Notes under the pieces: generated by a model
Told to the model about the DNA's origin: nothing
The model's database searches: none
What the model saw: only the letters and a program-made list of their open reading frames with translations
Shown here: positions 20,777-30,877 of the stretch, piece by piece
How the letters are laid out: each line of letters opens with the position of its first letter
Numbering within the stretch: the first letter of the stretch is position 1
Assembly: GCA_963576725.1 (NCBI GenBank)
Contig: OY755244.1
Span: forward strand, 34,878,446-34,942,445
Origin: Azorinus chamasolen
Taxonomy: Eukaryota > Mollusca > Bivalvia > Cardiida > Solecurtidae
Reading direction: 5' to 3'
Length of the DNA: 64,000 nt
Position numbers and translations under genes: made by a program

Positions 20777-21001
20777 CCCTTTCCTCGATAAATACACCTT
20801 TCTACACCTCTATAAAATCCACTTCTTGAAACCATCACGATAAATAGAGCATTTGCTCCATAGGAGCAAATGCTCTATTTATCACGATGGTTTCAAAACT
20901 AAACAATTCTAACATTTTCCTTTTCTCTACTAAATGCTCCTTTTCAGTAGATTTATTCATAGAGTTTGGATCTAAAAATAGCCTATGAGTGAATGGGTTA
21001 A
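20773..21001 (+). mobile_element. Family B TTAA foldback element
   Basis: Third link of a TTAA-sharing chain. TTAACCCTTTCCTCGATAAA, core GAAACCATCACGATAAATAG / CTATTTATCACGATGGTTTC. Both arms carry the same change from the family sequence (CATCACGATA opposite TATCACGATG), so the stem has been kept paired. Confidence 0.85.
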
Positions 21002-21159
21002 GTTTATAGTTGCTCAGTCAGTGGTGTTGTCAGTTTATTCTATTATAATTGCAAACGCTTAGAAAATTGTTATGATTTCATATTGGCAGTTACTCTACTG
21101 ACATTAGTTTTGTATCTTGTTGATAGATCCATATCAAAGGACCTTTCCTGAACTTATCA

Positions 21160-22310
21160 CATAGCTGATATGTATGTACTATATCAGTATAGTATGGCCA
21201 GTGACACTGGTATCAGCAACACATAGTAGATATGTGTTTACTGTGTCAGTATATTGCAGTCAGTGATACTGGTGTCACTAGATGACATCTATTTACTGTA
21301 TCAGTATAGTACAGCCAGTGACACTGGTATCTGTAACACATAGTTGACATGTATTTACTGTATCTGTATAGTACGGCCAGTGATACTGGTATCACATAGC
21401 TGATATGTATTTACTAGTATAGTAGAGCCAGTGACACTGGTATCACATAGCTGATATGTATTTATTGTATCAGTATAGTACAGCCAGTGACATTGGTAAC
21501 ACATAGCTGATATGTATTTACTGTATCAGTATAGTATGGCCAGTGTCACTGGTATCGGTAACATTCCGTCATAACTGATATGTATTTACTGTATCAGTAT
21601 AGTACAGCCAATGACGCTGGTATCAGTAACACATAGCTGACATATATTTACTGTATCAGTATAGTACACAATGACACTAGTATTGGTGCATTTACTGTAT
21701 CAGTATAGTACAGCCAGTGACACTGGTAACACAGCTGATATATATTTAACGTATCAGTATAGTACAACCAGTGACACTGGTATCGGTGCATTTACTGTAT
21801 CAGTATAGTACAGCCAGTGGCACTGGTATCAGTGCTTTTACTGTATCAGTATAGTACAGCCAGTGACGCTGGTAACACATAGCTGATATGCTTTTACTGT
21901 ATCAGTATAGTACAGCCAGTGACACTGGTATCACATAGCTGACATATATTTATTGTATCAGTACAGTACACCCCAGTGACACTGGTATCGGTAACACATA
22001 GCTGATATGTATTTACAGTATCAGTATAGTACAGTGACATTGGTATCGGTAACACGTAGCTGATATGTATTTAATGTATCAGTATAGTATGGCCAGTGAC
22101 ACTCAGGTATCAGTAACACATAGTTGACATGCATATATTTTATCAGTATAGTACGGCCAGTGACTTTGGTATCGATAACACATAGTTGACATGTATTTAT
22201 TTTATCAGTTGAGTAAGGCTAGTGACACTGGCATCAATAACACATAGTTGACATATATTTATTGTATCAGTATAGTGCAGCCAGTGACACTGGCATCAAT
22301 CAATCAACAC
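21160..22310 (+). repeat. Minisatellite, ~65-bp unit with an internal palindrome
   Basis: About eighteen units of the form TTTACTGTATCAGTATAGTA, CAGCCAGTGACACTGGTATC, GGTAACACATAGCTGATATG. Unit length varies because the ACACATAGCTGATATG portion is missing in some (e.g. 21690-21870). Each unit includes CCAGTG-A-CACTGG, a 13-bp hyphenated palindrome. No coding frame. Confidence 0.85.
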
Positions 22311-22379
22311 AGATAACGTTTGTCTGCAAATATTGTTGTCTGTCAATTCTTAAAGGAAATATTTCTGTTATTTCTTTCC

Positions 22380-22470
22380 AAATACATAATAAGAGTGCCA
22401 AACACTTTGGATCCTGATGAGATAGTGAGTTGCTAAGCTTCTCATCTGAACTAAAGCTGTTTGCAAAAAT
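22380..22470. mobile_element. Decayed family D core
   Basis: GGATCCTGATGAGATAGTGA and TTCTCATCTGAACTAAAGC with CTGTTTGCAAA give the arms of a D-type core without recognisable tips. Confidence 0.35.
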
Positions 22471-22488
22471 TACACAGAAATCATACAG

Positions 22489-22674
22489 AGCAACCGATAA
22501 AGATGTGTACTCAAATACTAAAATCTTTATTTCTGCACCAAACCCTATGTTGTGACCACTCTTTAGAATCGTCTCGAAGAGACGATTCTAAAGAGTGGTC
22601 ACAACATACGGTTTGGTGCAGAAATATAAAAAAAATCATTCTTAAAAAATGTTTTAATTTACGTATCTTATCTG
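22489..22674 (+). mobile_element. Family F palindromic element
   Basis: AACCGATAAAGATGTGTACT and TTACGTATCTTATCTG outer arms. Inner TTTCTGCACCAAACCCTATG / CATACGGTTTGGTGCAGAAA. Note TCTGCACC here against TCTCCACC in other copies, changed in both arms. 22675-23006 shows nothing clear. Confidence 0.75.
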
Positions 22675-23006
22675 AACCCTCTGTTCATAGTCTGGAAGAG
22701 TTATTTGTTGTCTATCAGACTGGAACAGATGATGTTGGCAAACATTATTGACTGCAAAACGAGCCCAACAGTCAGGCATCATTGACACAAACATTACTTA
22801 CAGGAATGAACTGATTTAGAAACCTCTTGTCTCCTGTCTGGCTATTCTGGCTGATAATTTGAAAACATACAGCTCAGAAGGTATCAAATAGCATAAAAAA
22901 TACCCAAGTGTTTTGTTATCTAATCTAAAGGTAGATGTTATTCCTATTCAAGACTGAAAGAAGAAACTATGTGATACCCAATTGACAACCTGAAAAGAAT
23001 GATTAA

Positions 23007-23202
23007 TTAACCATTTCCCTGTTCTATATTTAGTCTAAATTTCAATACCAATTGAATATTCATGGCAGGTGGAACATTGTAGTCATTTTAGAAAGTTAAG
23101 AAACAGATCTATCAAATTCCATTAGCAAACATGGCTCTAGGAGCCGTCTGATCTGGGTTTACTCAGTGTGTTAAAAGGCATTTATATGAAGGAAAGGATT
23201 AA
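23007..23202 (-). mobile_element. Family A element with shortened core
   Basis: TTAACCATTTCCCTGTTCTA, A body reversed (AATATTCATGGCAGGTGGAA, TTTTAGAAAGTTAAGAAACA), core reduced to GCTCTAGGAGCCGTCTGATC, end AAGGAAAGGATTAA. Confidence 0.75.
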
Positions 23203-23339
23203 AAATCTGAATTTATAAGTAGAACAGTATTTATTAGGTCCAAAATTCATTAAGACATTTCCCTGGTAACATTCCTTCTCGTTTGCTATTGTAAATAAAT
23301 TAACAAATCAGAAAATTCTATGATTGCTTCTGTACACGA

Positions 23340-23556
23340 GATTCTAAGTTCATAGCATGTGAATACATAGCAAGTAAGTACATGGCATGTGAGTACAGAG
23401 CAATTGAGTACATGGCAAGTGAGTGCAGAGCAAGTGAGTGTATAACAAATGAGTATACAACAAGTGAGTACATAACAAGTGAATACATTGTAAGCTAGTA
23501 CATTGCCATGTCAGTATATATCAAATGAGTACATGACATGTCAGTACATTTTTTTT
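23340..23556 (+). repeat. Short tandem repeat, ~15-bp GAGTACATGGCAAGT unit
   Basis: About fourteen imperfect units varying as GAGTACATGGCATGT, GAGTACAGAGCAATT, GAGTATACAACAAGT. Followed by a T-rich run and an 18-base G run to 23589, then (GTCT)n. Confidence 0.75.
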
Positions 23557-23621
23557 TATTTTTTTTTTGTTGGGGGGGGGGGGGGGGGTATTGGAATCAG
23601 GTTGTCTGTCTGTCTGTCTGG

Positions 23622-24820
23622 CAGGGCTCTAGAAATCCGGAAAATCGCCGGTCTGGACCGATTTTTGCATTTTGAGACCGGTTTGTATTTCAGAATCTGA
23701 AAAAAATCGGTCCGAAAATCTTAAGCAGACAACGTTTGTAATCAAAATCACTGTTTTCATTTGACCAGCATTAACGTGTCAAGAGATTAAAGGCTAGAGG
23801 CCCCGGGCAGTCAGTCCAGTTCCACTTGGTCTCTTCTCAGCTAGCCAATCAAACATGGTAGTAATATTGATAAGACATTTATCTCTTATGACACAAATCG
23901 AAACATTACCTACCTTGTACCTTACAGTCCATAGATTTAGGCTACTGTAATTATATTAAAGCTGAAAGGTCACTGAGAAATAACATCTTTGCATCGGGTA
24001 ATCAGTTTTTTAAGAGCAAATACTCTCTTGATATCCATCAGCAACACAATTAACTTTGAACAATCATAACAAAAAGTCAACAACATGTCCGCTTGTTTCA
24101 AGGTAAAGATTGACCTATTTTTGAGACTCCTCATTAAAGAGCTCCTTAGGTAGATCCACAGGGGTCTGAAGTGTGCCTGGACCCAAAAATGGCACACCTG
24201 TGTAAAAAATCCATTCTGGGTCGAAGTCATTGATTACACATATTATATACATAAGAATGTATATATATAAATTATGTAATCAATGACTTCGACCCAGAAT
24301 GGATTTTTTACACAGGTGCGTCATTTTGGGGTCCAGACAAACTTCAGACCCCTGTGGGTAGATCTACATTTATCTGCCAAAAATATGCTGCAGTGAACAG
24401 AAAAACAATGTTGGCTTGTTGCTTTCGTTTATCTGATGAGAAATAAGTATGCATCATAAACTAAATGATAATAACTAATCATGTAAGATTTTAAATACAA
24501 ACTAGTTTTCTTGCTTCTCTGTCAAAGTCTTCAAAACTGCCATTCATGCAAACTTGAAATGTCATTAGTTTACGCGAATGTCAAATGGTGTTCACAAATT
24601 TCGATATTTCATGCTATCATATTATTATATACAAACTATAAGTTGGCAATAGCCCCTCATAAACATATTACCGGGTGGCTTATGTCCGCATATCACAAGA
24701 AGACAAGGGGGCTAATGTCCGCTCATCAAGAAATAGGTGGCAAATGTCCGGGAAAGGGGGGGGTGCTAATGTCCGTTTACCGGCTGGACCGGTTGGGTTT
24801 TGAAAATTTCTAGAGCCCTG
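23622..24820. mobile_element. Non-autonomous hAT-like element with 8-bp target duplication
   Basis: Tips CAGGGCTCTAGAAAT and ATTTCTAGAGCCCTG are exact inverted repeats, extended imperfectly by CCGGTCTGGACCG against CGGCTGGACCGG. The flanks carry the 8-bp duplication CTGTCTGG at 23614-23621 and 24821-24828. CAGGG tips plus an 8-bp duplication are the hAT hallmark. No transposase is present; the interior includes a nested palindrome (24151-24368) and, near the right end, four spaced copies of a motif like TAATGTCCG (24683, 24715, 24745, 24769 area). The 86-residue minus-strand frame inside comes from the nested palindrome and is not convincing. Confidence 0.88.
24151..24368. repeat. Large palindrome inside the hAT-like element
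   Basis: Arms of ~90 bp: TAGATCCACAGGGGTCTGAA at the left matches TTCAGACCCCTGTGGGTAGA at the right, and CCATTCTGGGTCGAAGTCAT matches ATGACTTCGACCCAGAATGG. The loop is ~36 bp of AT-rich sequence. May be a separate foldback insertion or part of the hAT body. Confidence 0.8.
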
Positions 24821-24989
24821 CTGTCTGGAGACACAAAATTTATATCTCCTACTCCTCCAAAATTTGACTGAGCTGGTAAATTCACACTGGTGCTTTGTTG
24901 TAAATTTGAAAATAACAAATGTTCAGCATTAAAGAAATAATGAGTATAAGGGGCATGGATTATGCATATTCAAATACAAAAACGAGTAA

Positions 24990-25144
24990 TGTTTGTCTCA
25001 TATACTAGTCAGGGTACCATTTCACTAAGCTTCATAACTTACAAAAACGAGTACTGTTTGTCTCATATACTAGTCAGGGTACCATTTCACTAATGTTTGT
25101 CTCATATACTAGTCAGGGTACCATTTCACTAAGCTTCATAACTT
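24990..25144 (+). repeat. Three-copy tandem duplication
   Basis: GTTTGTCTCATATACTAGTC with AGGGTACCATTTCACTAA occurs three times; the outer copies also share GCTTCATAACTTA. The copies are almost identical, so the duplication is recent. 25145-25504 shows nothing clear. Confidence 0.8.
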
Positions 25145-25504
25145 AAGAACTTCAGCAGGCTTAAGAACTCTTCTTGCAAAGTTTGTACAAAAAACATTAA
25201 GAGCGTTTCCCTAATACATTTGTATGATGGTCTCTGGTGAACAGCACAGCTACAAAATTCATAACTTCTCATCACAAATGAGGCAAGCGCTAGCATTATA
25301 GAAATTCACGCTGTATTTCACTGTGTAATATTTTCCATTTAAAATGTTTATTTCTCTTTGAATTTGCTACACAGCTTGGAGCTTTGTGTCTTTTTATAAC
25401 TGTGTAATGACGGAATGTTTTTAAGAGATGTTCAAGCTCGCTGAAGTGAACATAAAGCAGAACTTGTCCTAAGCTGTCATTCTGTTACTGAACACAGGAG
25501 TTGC

Positions 25505-25590
25505 TTAATGCTGGGCAAAAGCAATGCAGAAAGCTCCTATGAGCTTTCTGCATTGCTTTTGACCTGTATTAAGTAACTACCTGTATTACA
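25505..25590. mobile_element. Mariner-like foldback remnant
   Basis: AAAGCAATGCAGAAAGCTCC / GAGCTTTCTGCATTGCTTT palindrome with CTGTATTAAGTAACTACCTG, the interior of the TACAGTAAAACC family (compare 6511-6904). The tips are lost. Confidence 0.6.
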
Positions 25591-25596
25591 GATCCA

Positions 25597-25832
25597 TAAA
25601 CCTTTCCTCCATAAATATCCCTTTCTACGCCTCTGTAAAAGTCACCTGTTGAAACCATTGTGATAAATAGAGCATTTGCTCCTATAGGAGCAAAATTTTT
25701 AATGCTCTATTTATCACAATGGTTTCAAATTACAAAATTCTAAAAATGTCCTTTTCTCTAGTTAATGCTCCTTTTAGGTAGATTTATTCAAAGAGGTTGG
25801 ATTTAAAAATAGCCTATGGAGGAATGGGATAA
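25597..25832 (+). mobile_element. Family B TTAA foldback element
   Basis: TAAACCTTTCCTCCATAAAT start and GGAGGAATGGGATAA end; both TTAA sites are mutated. Core arms perfect for ~30 bp, with the same AAATTTTTAATG insertion in the right arm as the 6669 copy, so these two share a subfamily. Confidence 0.8.
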
Positions 25833-25956
25833 GACCTTATTGATGGCCACTTCATACAGGTTCTATGGTATGTCAAGGGTTTTACTAAAACCTGTTACAC
25901 TTAGCCAATTTCAGTTGAGGATTTGTTTTACGAATACAGTTGAATATTGCAGTCAT

Positions 25957-26169
25957 TTAACCCTTACAGTGCGGGACACGAGTCACTAATGTCCTTTGCA
26001 AACAGTGTAGACCCAGATGAGAGGGCTCCTTGAGGAGCCCTCTCATCAGGGTCTGCACTGTTTGTCATGTTGCACTTTTCTTCAGCAATACCCCTACATA
26101 TTCACCATAGGCTTGACCTGTTTGAATTTTGGAATAGTCCATTTGAAAACTCAGCGTTGTAAGGGTTAA
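25957..26169 (+). mobile_element. Family D TTAA foldback element
   Basis: TTAACCCTTACAGTGCGGGA opens, CAGCGTTGTAAGGGTTAA closes. Core GTAGACCCAGATGAGAGGGC / GCCCTCTCATCAGGGTCTGC. Best-preserved D copy, opposite orientation to 699-911. Confidence 0.88.
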
Positions 26170-26189
26170 AATTATTTACAGTAATAAAT

Positions 26190-26319
26190 TAAGTTATCCT
26201 GTATCATTTTATAAGACAACGAAGCAGACCCAGACCAGATGGCTCCTATAGGAGCCATCTGATCTGGGTGTTCTCTGTTTGCAAAGACATAGAAAGGTGT
26301 ATTTATGGAGTAAAGGGTC
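26190..26319 (-). mobile_element. Family C right-end fragment
   Basis: GCAGACCCAGACCAGATGGC / GCCATCTGATCTGGGTG, then GTTTGCAAAGACATAGAAAG and TTTATGGAGTAAAGGGTCA. The left body is missing. Confidence 0.65.
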
Positions 26320-26332
26320 ATATTGACTTTTT

Positions 26333-28157
26333 ATGCCGCCAAAGCCTAGTTATGCCCCCAAAGCTAGGCTTTGGCGGCATATAGTGATCGCACCGTGCGT
26401 GTGTGGGTGGGTGTGTGGGTGGGTGGGTGTGTGGGTGGGTGGGTGTGTGGGTGGGTGGGTGTGTGTACCTTTTGTCCGGAGTATATTTCCTTTGTCACAT
26501 CAGCTACGGATACCAAATTTGGTGTGTCAGTTCATCTTGGGATGGGGGAGTGTCGCGTACCATTTTCATGTCACTGTGACCTTGACCTTGACCTTTGACC
26601 TTGATTTTACAAAAAGCTTGTCCGGAGCATATCTCCTTTACCTTACCAGCTACAGATTCCAAATTTGGTGTGTGAGTTCATCTTAGGATGGCGGAGTGTC
26701 GCGTACCATTTCCAGGTCCCTGTGACCTTGACCTTGACCTTTGACCTCGATTTTAAAAAAAGCTTATGCCTTACCAGCTACAAAAAGCTTGTCCGGAGTA
26801 TATCTCCTATACCTTACCAGCTAAGGATTCCAAATTTGGTGTGTTAGTTCATCTTGGGATGGAGGAGTGTCGCGTACCATTTTCAGATCACTGTGACCTT
26901 GACCATGACCTTTGACCGATTTTACAAAAAGCTTGTCCGGAGCATATCTCCTTTACCTTACCAGCTACAGATTCCAAATTTGGTGTGTGAGTTCATCTTG
27001 GGATGGCGGAGTGTCGCGTACCATTTCCAGGTCACTGTGACCTTGACCTTGACCTTTGACCTCGATTTTAAAAACCGCTTATACCTTACCAGCTACAAAA
27101 AGCTTGTCCGGAGTATATCTCCTATTCCTTACCAGCTAAGGATTCCAAATTTGGTGTGTGAGTTCATATTTGGATGGAGGAGTGTCGCATACCATTTTCA
27201 GATCACTGTGACCTTGACCATGACCTTTGACCGATTTTACAAAAAGCTTGTCCGGAGCATATCTCCTTTACCTTACCAGCTACAGATTCCAAATTTGGTG
27301 TGTGAGTTCATCTTGGGATGGCGGAATGTCATGTACCATTTCCAGGTCACTATGACCTTAACCTTGACCTTGACCTTGACCGATTTTACAAAAAGCTTGT
27401 CCAGAGCATATCTCCTATACCTTACCAGATACGGATTCCAAATTTGGTTTGTGAGATCACCTTCAGATGGCGGAGTGTCGCGTACCATTTTCAGGTCACT
27501 GTGACCTTGACCTTGACCTTCGACCTCGATTTTACAAAAAAGGTTGTCCAGAGAATATCTCTTATACCTTACCAGCTACGGATTCCAAATTTAATGTGTG
27601 AGTTTATCTTGGGATGGCGGTGTGTCGCGTACCATTTTCAGGTCACTGTGACCTTGACCTTTGACCTAGATTTTACACAAAGCTTGTCTGGAGCATTTCT
27701 CCTATACCTTACCAGCTACGGAATCCAAATTTGGTTTGTGAGTTCATCTTGGGATAGGGGAGAGTCATGTACCATTTTCAGATCACTGACCTTGACCTTC
27801 ACCTTTGACCTCAATTTTACAGTCCGGAGCATATCTCCTATATCTTACCAGATACAAAAAGCTTGTCCAGAGCATATCTCCTATACCTTAAACGTTGACA
27901 ATCAACCCAGGGTCCTTTTTAACGTTGAGAATGACTTAGGGTCCTTTTTAACTAAGTTTTGACGCTTGGCTCTTTTCTTAGCTATCATAATCGTCAAAGG
28001 TTCTGTTTCTAAGGTTAAGAACTGACTCCTGTGTCATTTTTAACAGCATCAAAATTTCATGTTACACCTGCATTACATTGTATTGTTTTTCCACCAAAAT
28101 GCATTTCGGTGTCAAACACTTTGGGGGCATTTGTCACCCGTGACGACCCTCTTGTTT
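26333..28157 (+). repeat. Array module of ~150-bp units rich in TGACCT half-sites
   Basis: Opens with the inverted pair ATGCCGCCAAAGCCTAG / CTAGGCTTTGGCGGCAT, then (GGGTGGGTGTGT)n at 26398-26465, then about nine units. Each unit reads AAAAAGCTTGTCCGGAGCAT, ACCTTACCAGCTAC, CCAAATTTGGTGTGTGAGTT, GGATGGCGGAGTGTCGCGTA and GTGACCTTGACC, with TTTGACC in most. It closes with TTGGGGGCATTT, a GTCAC-CC-GTGAC stem and CTCTTGTT (28149-28156). The units read through as apparent 200-residue frames because the unit length keeps frame; they are not genes. Family resemblance to 40726-42271. Confidence 0.8.
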
Positions 28158-28439
28158 CTACATGTCATATCTATGATAAACTGCAGTATCCTAGATGACC
28201 ACCATTCAGCAGTTTTGAATTGGATGAAAGAAATATGTCAAGCACAACTATCAATTATATTGATCGTATCTGTGTTTCATGACAATTGTATGAAAACTGT
28301 GACAGTAGTTTGTTTCACAATCTGCATGGGTTGATGCCAACAACAACGACAGACAAGCTCACTCCTACATACTGTATCAGCTTCATTTGCGAGAGTTTGA
28401 CACAGGTCTGGCAAAATATGTGCTTTAAGAAATCTGAAA

Positions 28440-29170
28440 AAGGGAGATAATTAAAAAACTAATAATCAAACTTGGCCAAGATATTATTACCAAAACATTT
28501 AATGTTCTCACCAAGTTTGGTGACAGTGCAATAGGAACTGCTTGAATTAGAGAGCGGACAAGACTAAAATAGGCATTTTTTGCTAACTTAACCTTTTCCC
28601 TCATATAAACGTGTTTTCACGCATCTGCAAACAGAGTAGACCCAGATCAGACGGCTCCTAGAGGAGACGTCTGATCAGCCTCTGATCTGCTCTGTTTGCT
28701 AATGGAATTTGATAGCTATGTTTCTTTACTTTCTAAGTTTCTTTACTTTCTAAAATGGCCACAATATTCCACCTTCAATATTTGATTATAATTATTTTTT
28801 CCACGAATATTCAGTTGGTATTGAAATTTGGACTAAATATAGAACAGGGAAAGGGTTAAGGGCCATAGCTCTGAAGTGCCTGAAGCCATTGAATACCTGG
28901 TTATCCAACTTGGCCAAGAATATATTACCACAAACATTTCTACCAAGTTTGGTGACAATCTGATAGAAACTACTCAAGTTAAAGAGCGGACAATGCAAGG
29001 CTGAAATGGGCAATTTTTGCTAATTCAAAGGCCATAACTCTAACTTGCTTGGGTTCGTTTAGCTGATTATCTATAAACTTGGCTGAGATATTATTACAAC
29101 AAAATTTATATTTTAGCGACAATCGTATAGAAACTATTCACCGTCGAGAGCAGACATGTTTTGGAAACTA
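28440..29170 (+). repeat. Array of three ~170-bp units, interrupted
   Basis: Units share AACTTGGCCAAGATATTATT, ACCAAGTTTGGTGACA, AACTACTCAAGTTAAAGAGC and GGACA. A complete family A element (28588-28859) splits the first unit from the second. No ends with CTCTTGTT were found here. Confidence 0.65.
28588..28859 (+). mobile_element. Family A TTAA foldback element
   Basis: TTAACCTTTTCCCTCATATA to AACAGGGAAAGGGTTAA. Core GTAGACCCAGATCAGACGGC / CGTCTGATCAG, followed by a duplicated CCTCTGATCTGCTCTG and a doubled TTTCTTTACTTTCTAA. Nested in the 28440-29170 array. Confidence 0.85.
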
Positions 29171-29449
29171 CTGGCCTGCCCAACTGCCATAGAGTTTCAT
29201 ATAATTTGACCCTTTTTTCAATGGATGTATTCAAATATGGTCGCCATACGCGAGACTAGATATCTTGCTATAGCTTAAGGGGAAAATTGAAAAGGCTTAT
29301 TCTCTAAAACCATCGATTAAATTTGTTTACGAATACATGTATTCCTTAAGTGATTTTTTGCCAAGATTGTTCAAATTATAGCAATTCCTTAAAAACAACA
29401 AGCCTGCAGGGGATAAACATCTTGCTAGTTTTTACACAGACCAATGTTC

Positions 29450-29732
29450 TTAACGCTTTCCCTCATATAAATGTGTTTTCACGCATCTGCAAACAGAGTA
29501 GACTCAGATCAGATGGCTCCTAGAGGAGCCGTCTGATCAGGGTCTACTCTGTTTGCTAATAGAATTTGATAGTAGATCTGTTTCTCTACTTTCTAAAATG
29601 GGTACAATGTTCCACCTTATATACTTCATTATATCTATTTGGCCATGAATATTACTTCATTATATCTATTTGGCCATGAATATTCAGTAGGTATAGAAAT
29701 TTGAAATAAACGTAGAACAGGGAAAGGGTTAA
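29450..29732 (+). mobile_element. Family A TTAA element with a 42-bp internal duplication
   Basis: TTAACGCTTTCCCTCATATA to AACAGGGAAAGGGTTAA. TTACTTCATTATATCTATTT with GGCCATGAATA is present twice in tandem near 29620-29690. Core GTAGACTCAGATCAGATGGC / GCCGTCTGATCAGGGTCTAC. Confidence 0.85.
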
Positions 29733-29804
29733 AGACACAATAGGTCACATGATTAATTGTTACAGGTGAGAAACACAAAGCTATTATAGCATTTCTGTTT
29801 TATT

Positions 29805-29843
29805 TTTATCAATTCTTTTTGTTTTTCTCTTTTACAGGTAAGT
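29805..29843 (+). other. Candidate recursive (ratchet) splice site
   Basis: A long pyrimidine-rich tract (TTTTTATCAATTCTTTTTG, TTTTTCTCTTTTACAG) runs straight into GTAAGT, giving ...TTTTACAG|GTAAGT at 29837/29838. A 3' splice site fused to a consensus 5' splice site with no exon between is the layout of ratchet points in long introns. Alternatively a 38-base exon ends at 29875 before another GTAAGT. No flanking coding exon is visible, so this is a lead only. Confidence 0.35.
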
Positions 29844-29942
29844 GATTTGTGTTTTTCCGCCAAGCCATTGAACTGGTAAGTTTTGTAATTTTCACGTTTA
29901 AAAATGTTAAATTGATTGGGATTTTCTATTTACGCTAATTAT

Positions 29943-30120
29943 ATCCCCCAAACGATGTCAGGGGACATATTGTGTTTACTGTGTTTCTTCTTATTATTAT
30001 TATAATGACTATCATTCTTTTTCTGATTCTTATTCTTGCTCTTATTCTTCTACTTCCACTGTGAACTTGTCCGTCGCATTTCTCGGTAAGTATTAATCCA
30101 ATTTGAATCAAACTTTACAT
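29943..30120 (+). repeat. 5' end of a molluscan-type dispersed repeat
   Basis: ATCCCCCAAACGATGTCAGG with GGACATATTGTGTTTACTG, then a (TTA)n-like stretch (CTTATTATTATTATAATG) and TTCTCGGTAAGTATTAATCC. A similar inverted pair GTCCCCCTACC/AGGGGGACAT lies alone at 42450-42475. Truncated. Confidence 0.45.
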
Positions 30121-30159
30121 GAAAATTGCTAGTTATGTGCAGAAGTGCATTCAACTTTG

Positions 30160-30255
30160 GTTTTTAAAATGTTGCCATGGTAAGCGAATGGTTGGCTCTG
30201 ATTGGTTAATAAAATGTTGCCATGGTAAACGAATGGTGGGCTCTGATTGGTTAAA
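30160..30255 (+). repeat. Two-copy tandem repeat, ~46 bp
   Basis: AAAATGTTGCCATGGTAARC, GAATGGTKGGCTCTGATTGG and TTAA are repeated twice. Each contains ATTGG (an inverted CCAAT box). Confidence 0.7.
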
Positions 30256-30341
30256 ATTTAGATATTGTTCGATTTTGGTGGTGGCACATGATTGGTCGAA
30301 TAAATTCTGATCTATTCGTTCTCTTTTTCAAGTTGATCATT

Positions 30342-30790
30342 TGTTTAAACCCTTGCCTGTGTTTCATATTCATGCAGAAAATAATGCCATTGTGGATATT
30401 AATACGAACACAGGACATTTTGGCTCAGGCAGAAACTGTAGAATCAGATCTATCCCTTTCCCTGTTCTATGTTTATTACAAATTTTGGTACCTACTGAAT
30501 ATTCATGGAGAAAATTCTTATAAGGAAATATGCAAGATGAAACATTGTACCCAATTTGGAAAGTAAAGAAACCGAGCTTTCAAATTCCATTAGCAAACAG
30601 AGCAGACCCTGATCAGACGGCTCCTCTAGGAGCCGTCTGATCTGGGTCTGCTCTGTTTGCAGATGCGTGAAAACACGTTTATATGAGGGAAAGAGTTAAA
30701 TTCAACCATAAGCAAACAGAGCAGACCCTTATCAGAGGGCTCTAGTAACTGATCTGTCTGATCTTGGTCTACTCTGTTTGTAGTAATTGA
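30342..30790 (-). mobile_element. Family C element split by a family A insertion
   Basis: Left part 30342-30452 (AACCCTTGCCTGTGTTTCAT, CATTCATGCAG, CAGAAACTGTAGAATCAGAT) and right part 30700-30790 (CAACCATAAGCAAACAGAGC, ..TCTGATCTTGGTCTACTCTG) together make a C body. The A element lies between them. The right tip is decayed. Confidence 0.7.
30453..30699 (-). mobile_element. Family A element nested in a family C element
   Basis: CCCTTTCCCTGTTCTATG to ATATGAGGGAAAGAGTTAA. Core GCAGACCCTGATCAGACGGC / GCCGTCTGATCTGGGTCTGC. The left TTAA is mutated to CTAT. Confidence 0.85.
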
Positions 30791-30877
30791 CAATCAGGAA
30801 TTTTAACTTCTCATCTTAAGGTACCTATTCTCATGACGTAAATAAATTGATGGATTTCATTGCAATTTGTAGTCTAA

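Noticed and set aside
21160..22310. CRISPR-like array
   Set aside because: Unit variants are tandem and contiguous without unique spacers, in a clearly animal genome context.
26333..27962. Open frames of 200+ codons on the plus strand
   Set aside because: They follow the ~150-bp repeat unit, appear in several frames, and translate as the same motif (CEFILGWRSVAYHFQ) over and over. Repeat artefact.
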